Shown here piece after piece: positions 4,271 through 6,816 of a DNA stretch of 6,816 nt. This DNA comes from a bacterium (lineage in GTDB: Bacteria; Patescibacteriota; Minisyncoccia; UBA6257; UBA9933), in contig JAKAFV010000023.1 of NCBI GenBank assembly GCA_021817915.1, positions 1 through 6,816 on the forward strand, given 5' to 3'. The notes below the pieces were generated by a model. That model saw nothing but the letters and a program-made list of their open reading frames with translations, made no database searches and was not told the origin of the DNA. The translations under genes were made by a program, and so were the position numbers. Each line of letters opens with the position of its first letter. The first letter of the stretch is position 1.

Positions 4271-4450
4271 TTACGACTTTTTGCCCTTAAGGCATTTGGC
4301 GCAAGCCAAAACCCTTCCGTTCTCGGCGGATTTCATCCATTGGAGGTTGGGCTGTTTTCTTTTTTTAGGCGTCGGGTTATAATTGCTGCGAAGCTTCTTT
4401 CTGGCTCCGCGAATAATAGAACCTTTGCCGCATATTGCGCATTGTTTCAT
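4271..4450 (-). CDS. rpmB: 50S ribosomal protein bL28, short zinc-ribbon form
   Basis: The minus strand encodes 59 residues starting MKQCAICGKGSIIRGARKK and continuing SNYNPTPKKRKQPNLQW, the N(x)P...PNLQ pattern of bacterial L28, a large-subunit ribosomal protein. CxxC pairs at C4/C7 and C50/C53 make this the zinc-binding form; many bacteria have lost these cysteines. The lysine/arginine-rich centre fits rRNA binding. Usual L28 proteins are 60-80 residues, so this is a minimal one. The ATG at 4450 lies 7 nt past a good -10 box, leaving no room for a ribosome binding site. The gene ends 7 nt from the terminator at 4231-4264, so it is probably transcribed alone, divergent from the M50 protease gene. 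Confidence 0.9.
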   Translation of the reverse strand: MKQCAICGKGSIIRGARKKLRSNYNPTPKKRKQPNLQWMKSAENGRVLACAKCLKGKKS

Positions 4451-4457
4451 AAGGGTT

Positions 4458-4486
4458 AATATAATTTAATTGAAATTAAAAGTCAA
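4458..4486 (-). promoter_or_regulatory. Sigma-70-type promoter for rpmB
   Basis: On the minus strand: -35 TTGACT (4481-4486), exactly 17 bp, -10 TATATT (4458-4463). AACCCTT (4457-4451) then leads straight into the rpmB ATG at 4450, so the predicted first transcribed base is at or one base before the A of the start codon. The boxes are close to consensus; the leaderless mRNA is inferred. Confidence 0.72.
4460..4465 (+). promoter_or_regulatory. Possible -10 box for the protease-tgt genes
   Basis: A consensus TATAAT on the plus strand overlaps the minus-strand -10 of rpmB by four bases. No good -35 is seen; TTGCGC at 4435-4440 would leave a 19-bp spacer. Transcription from here would give a leader of about 30 nt with a fair ribosome binding site, GAAGG at 4492-4496, 6 nt before the ATG at 4503. 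If both are used, polymerase can occupy only one direction at a time. Confidence 0.4.
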
Positions 4487-4502
4487 AAGTTGAAGGCTTA
4501 AA

Positions 4503-5132
4503 ATGGAATTAATTTACACAAAATTATTTTTATACGTCATAATCGTTCTTTCGGCGAGCTTCCATGAGTTCGCCCACGCCTTCGCCGCTTTCAGGCTTGG
4601 CGATTCAACCGCCAAAGACGAAGGCAGGCTGACATTAAATCCTTTCAAGCACGTAGATTTAGCAGGAACGGTTATTATCCCGTTATTTTTGCTGTTTTTT
4701 GGCGGAATATTTATCGGCTGGGCAAAGCCGGTTCCTTATAACCCGTATAATTTGCGCGATAAAAAATACGGTTCGCTTAAGGTTGGATTCGCGGGTCCGG
4801 CGGCGAATTTTTTAATAGCTTTAATTCTTGGAATTTTTCTCAGGCTGGTTTTTACGGGGATTTTCGGGGCAACTGCCTTCTCTGGAGTTTTTTTATCGGC
4901 CGTGGCATTGATAATTTACATTAATATATTTTTAGGGATTTTTAATCTTATTCCGATTCCGCCGTTAGACGGCTCAAAAGCGATAATGGATTTATTCCCG
5001 AAAACAGCTTATGCCATGGCAACTCTCGGCGTTGTCGGAATATTTTTGGCTTTATTAATTTCGTTTTATTTTCTTTCTCCTCTGGCGGAATTTGTTTTTA
5101 AATTAATAGTCGGGCAATCGTTTGGATTTTAA
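4503..5132 (+). CDS. Site-2 protease family (peptidase M50) membrane metalloprotease
   Basis: A 209-residue, largely hydrophobic protein. The zinc motif HEFAH (21-25, HExxH) lies in the first membrane helix, and NLIPIPPLDG (148-157) gives the NxxPxPPLDG motif whose D156 is the third zinc ligand. GWAKPVPYNPYNLR at 72-85 and GPAAN at 98-102 are further conserved M50B elements. About five or six membrane segments are visible. Site-2 proteases cut membrane-embedded substrates, but the target here is unknown. No PDZ or CBS domain is present, so this is the minimal form. The ATG at 4503 has a recognisable ribosome binding site, GAAGG. tgt begins 1 nt after the stop, so the two are probably translated from one mRNA. 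rpmB is divergent upstream. Confidence 0.92.
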   Translation: MELIYTKLFLYVIIVLSASFHEFAHAFAAFRLGDSTAKDEGRLTLNPFKHVDLAGTVIIPLFLLFFGGIFIGWAKPVPYNPYNLRDKKYGSLKVGFAGPAANFLIALILGIFLRLVFTGIFGATAFSGVFLSAVALIIYINIFLGIFNLIPIPPLDGSKAIMDLFPKTAYAMATLGVVGIFLALLISFYFLSPLAEFVFKLIVGQSFGF

Positions 5133-5133
5133 A

Positions 5134-6357
5134 ATGGCAGAATTTGAAATTAAAAACAGCCGTGGAAAATTTCGGACCGGCGTTTTAAAAACTCCACACG
5201 GCAAAATAGAAACGCCTAATCTGGCGATTGTCGCCACAAACGGCGGAATAAAACTTTTTGATAAAACCGACCATCGCAAGGCAAAACTTGAACTGACGAT
5301 TTCAAACACTTTTCATCTTTTTGTTAATAAAAAAATACCGGAAATAAAAAAAGTCGGAGGCATACACAAATGGAACGGCTTAAAAAATCCTATAATGACG
5401 GACTCCGGCGGATTCCAGGTTTTTTCGCTTGGCTGGGGCAAAACCCACGGCACTGGGAAGGTTTTGGAAAATGAAAAACTTTTCCATCAATCTAAGGAAG
5501 TCCGACTTCCTAAATTTGGGAAAGAACAAATTTCTTCTTTAACTTTAAATAGCCAAGTAAAAATTTCAGAGAACGGAGTAGTTTTCGAGTATAGCGATAA
5601 AAAATACGAACTTACTCCCGAAAAATCAATCAGGCTCCAAAAAGACATCGGCGCGGATATTATTTTCGCTTTTGATGAATGCACTTCACCGCTTCATAAT
5701 CACGCTTACAATAAAAAAGCGGTGGAACGGACGCACAGGTGGGCGGTGCGTTGCTTGAAAGAATTTAAGAGAGCTCAAAGCTCAGCGCTCAATGCTCAAA
5801 GCTTATTCGGCATAGTGCAGGGCGGAATTTACAGGGATTTGCGGGAAAAATCTTCAAAATTTATCGGTTCTTTGCCTTTTGGCGGATTTGGCATAGGAGG
5901 CTCTTTTGGAGAAAAACAGATGAGAGAAGTTTTGGGCTGGGCATTAAGCGGTTTGCCGAATCATATGCCCAGGCATCTTTTGGGAATTGGAAAATTAAGC
6001 GATATTTTTATCGGGGTAAAACAGGGAATAGATTTATTTGATTGCGTTATTCCCACCCGCGAAGCAAGACACGGGAGAATTTATGTTCCAAGCGGAAAGA
6101 TTGATATCGGAAAAGAAATTTTTTCCAAGGATAAAAAATTAATAGATAAAAATTGCGATTGCTGGGTTTGTAAAAATAAAATTAAGAGATGCGAGCTCCG
6201 GGAATATTTAAAAAACGACAAATTAAAAGGCCAAAAATTGGCAATGTTGCATAATATCGAATTTTATAAAAATCTTTTTGCCGAAATCCGCGGGTCCGCC
6301 GGAAAAATGGATAAATTGGAGAAAAAATATTATAATTATTTAAAGGGCCGAAATTAA
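5134..6357 (+). CDS. tgt: tRNA-guanine(34) transglycosylase (queuine/preQ1 TGT)
   Basis: A 407-residue enzyme that exchanges the wobble guanine of GUN anticodons (Asp, Asn, His, Tyr) for preQ1 or queuine. Visible key parts: TDSGGFQVFS with general acid/base D90, FDEC with D181 in the substrate pocket, GIVQGG at 226-231, LLGIG at 282-286, and DLFDCVIPTR with nucleophile D303. The zinc site is C341-x-C343-x2-C346 plus H373. It is longer than usual (about 370-380): residues 101-143 between VFSLG and VKISENG are an insertion with no counterpart in the standard enzyme, and residues 213-223 come from a short DNA repeat. No queuosine synthesis gene is in the window, so the modified base may be salvaged. 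The ATG at 5134 is chosen over TTG 5122, which overlaps the protease stop. The upstream gene ends 1 nt before. Confidence 0.95.
   Translation: MAEFEIKNSRGKFRTGVLKTPHGKIETPNLAIVATNGGIKLFDKTDHRKAKLELTISNTFHLFVNKKIPEIKKVGGIHKWNGLKNPIMTDSGGFQVFSLGWGKTHGTGKVLENEKLFHQSKEVRLPKFGKEQISSLTLNSQVKISENGVVFEYSDKKYELTPEKSIRLQKDIGADIIFAFDECTSPLHNHAYNKKAVERTHRWAVRCLKEFKRAQSSALNAQSLFGIVQGGIYRDLREKSSKFIGSLPFGGFGIGGSFGEKQMREVLGWALSGLPNHMPRHLLGIGKLSDIFIGVKQGIDLFDCVIPTREARHGRIYVPSGKIDIGKEIFSKDKKLIDKNCDCWVCKNKIKRCELREYLKNDKLKGQKLAMLHNIEFYKNLFAEIRGSAGKMDKLEKKYYNYLKGRN
5772..5804 (+). repeat. Short GCTCAAAGC direct repeats inside tgt
   Basis: AGCTCAAAGCTC (5772-5783) recurs as TGCTCAAAGCT (5793-5803), with GCGCTCAATGCTC between, giving four GCTCA units within 33 bp. 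They encode the polar stretch AQSSALNAQS, placed just before the strand leading to GIVQGG, where other TGTs have a variable helix-loop. The reading frame is kept. Confidence 0.7.
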
Positions 6358-6375
6358 ATAAATACAGAATATATA

Positions 6376-6774
6376 ATGGTTGAAAACGTAAATATTAAAC
6401 ATTGCGAGAGTTTGACGCGAATGGAAAAATTCGCGATTTGGATAACAAATCATATTGGAACAATGGGGTTCTTTTTGATTCTGTTTTTCTGGACTTTGAC
6501 ATGGCTGGCTTGGAATATTTTTGCTTTGGAAGAATTAAAATTTGACCCGTATCCCGCTTTCGCGCTTTGGATTTTTATTTCAAATATGATGCAACTTTTC
6601 TTTTTGCCGCTTATTATGGCCGGGCAAAATTTACAGAACCGGCACGCGGAGTTAAGGGCGGAAAATGATTTTGAAACGAATCTTAAAGCTGAAAAAGAAA
6701 TAGAAATGATTTTAGAAAAATTGAAAGTTCAAGAGGAAAAAATATCCAAACTTTTGGATAGGATAGGAAAATAA
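6376..6774 (+). CDS. DUF1003 family membrane protein
   Basis: A 132-residue protein matching the DUF1003 family. Landmarks are RMEKFAIWITNHIGTMGFF at 15-33 and FDPYPAFALWIFISNMMQLF at 56-75, followed by LPLIMAGQNLQNRHAELRAE and a charged tail. Two membrane helices are visible, about 28-49 and 61-83, linked by a short loop; residues 88-131 are a long, charged, probably coiled-coil helix that should lie in the cytoplasm. The family's function is not established. The gene begins 18 nt after tgt and is probably cotranscribed with it. There is no ribosome binding site; TATAAT at 6372-6377 overlaps the ATG and is probably chance. The stop TAA is followed directly by a possible convergent gene end. 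Confidence 0.9.
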   Translation: MVENVNIKHCESLTRMEKFAIWITNHIGTMGFFLILFFWTLTWLAWNIFALEELKFDPYPAFALWIFISNMMQLFFLPLIMAGQNLQNRHAELRAENDFETNLKAEKEIEMILEKLKVQEEKISKLLDRIGK

Positions 6775-6816
6775 TCAGGCTTTTGCTACTACCAAAGCGA
6801 TTATCTTTTCAGCGCC
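6775..6816 (-). CDS. Possible C-terminal end of a minus-strand gene
   Basis: On the minus strand the frame from the right edge is open for 13 codons (GAEKIIALVVAKA) and ends in TGA at 6777-6775, immediately after the convergent DUF1003 stop. The other two minus frames are closed. The piece is too short to assign to a family, and an open frame of 13 codons is not unlikely by chance. If real, the two genes converge with no gap and no terminator between them. Confidence 0.3.
   Translation of the reverse strand, partial: GAEKIIALVVAKA

Noticed and set aside
4164..4382. Plus-strand frame of 72 codons
   Set aside because: It crosses the tRNA fragment, the palindrome and the terminator and lies opposite rpmB; it is a shadow.
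5090..5133. preQ1 riboswitch before tgt
   Set aside because: tgt begins 1 nt after the protease stop, and no aptamer-like hairpin plus A-rich tail is seen.
1..6816. UGA recoded as glycine or tryptophan, as in some CPR lineages
   Set aside because: The complete genes need no UGA readthrough, Trp is encoded by TGG, and families align to their ends under the standard code.

Overview
The window looks like a chromosomal segment from an ultra-small bacterium of the Candidate Phyla Radiation (Patescibacteria), most likely a Parcubacteria-type lineage. Signs are the compact gene order (gaps of 1 to 18 nt inside gene blocks), a shortened DNA polymerase III delta subunit, a 59-residue zinc-ribbon ribosomal protein L28, small membrane proteins of a kind common in these genomes, tRNA genes with no encoded CCA, weak ribosome binding sites, and the GC palindrome CCTGCC...GGCAGG in two intergenic or RNA-gene positions. 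The lineage is inferred from protein style, not from a marker phylogeny. No UGA recoding is visible: the complete genes end in TAA and read through under the standard code.

Layout. Bases 1-980 (+) hold the 3' end of mutM (Fpg/MutM DNA glycosylase, zinc finger visible) followed by holA. Bases 1048-2403 (+) hold a tight cluster of an SPW-repeat membrane protein, a YruB-type glutaredoxin and an AhpF/TrxB-type flavoprotein, ending in a TAAGANA microsatellite and a bidirectional terminator. Bases 2540-3282 (-) hold tRNA-Gly(UCC) 5 nt downstream of a gene for a helix-turn-helix protein with a LAGLIDADG-like domain. A divergent promoter region follows, then a single-pass membrane protein with a long helical domain (3402-4004, +). 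Bases 4005-4230 are the oddest part: an intact tRNA-Pro(GGG) flanked by a tRNA-Pro 5' half and a tRNA-Pro 3' half, whose facing ends are reverse complements; the 3' half carries a 20-bp palindrome in its T-loop. A strong bidirectional terminator separates this from rpmB (-). Divergent to rpmB is a + strand run: M50/site-2 protease, tgt (tRNA-guanine transglycosylase) and a DUF1003 membrane protein. A - strand frame may run into the window from the right edge.

How the genes work together. MutM (oxidised purine repair) and HolA (clamp loader) are replication and repair functions. The flavoprotein resembles the C-terminal half of AhpF and the glutaredoxin can stand in for AhpF's N-terminal redox domain, so together they should form an NADH- or NADPH-driven disulfide reductase. 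Translation is served by the tRNAs, L28 and Tgt.

Two themes deserve attention. First is the nested tRNA-Pro locus. Second, three readable promoters (two with extended -10 TG) lie so close to the start codons that the mRNAs would be leaderless or nearly so: 3282 (-), 3402 (+) and 4450 (-).
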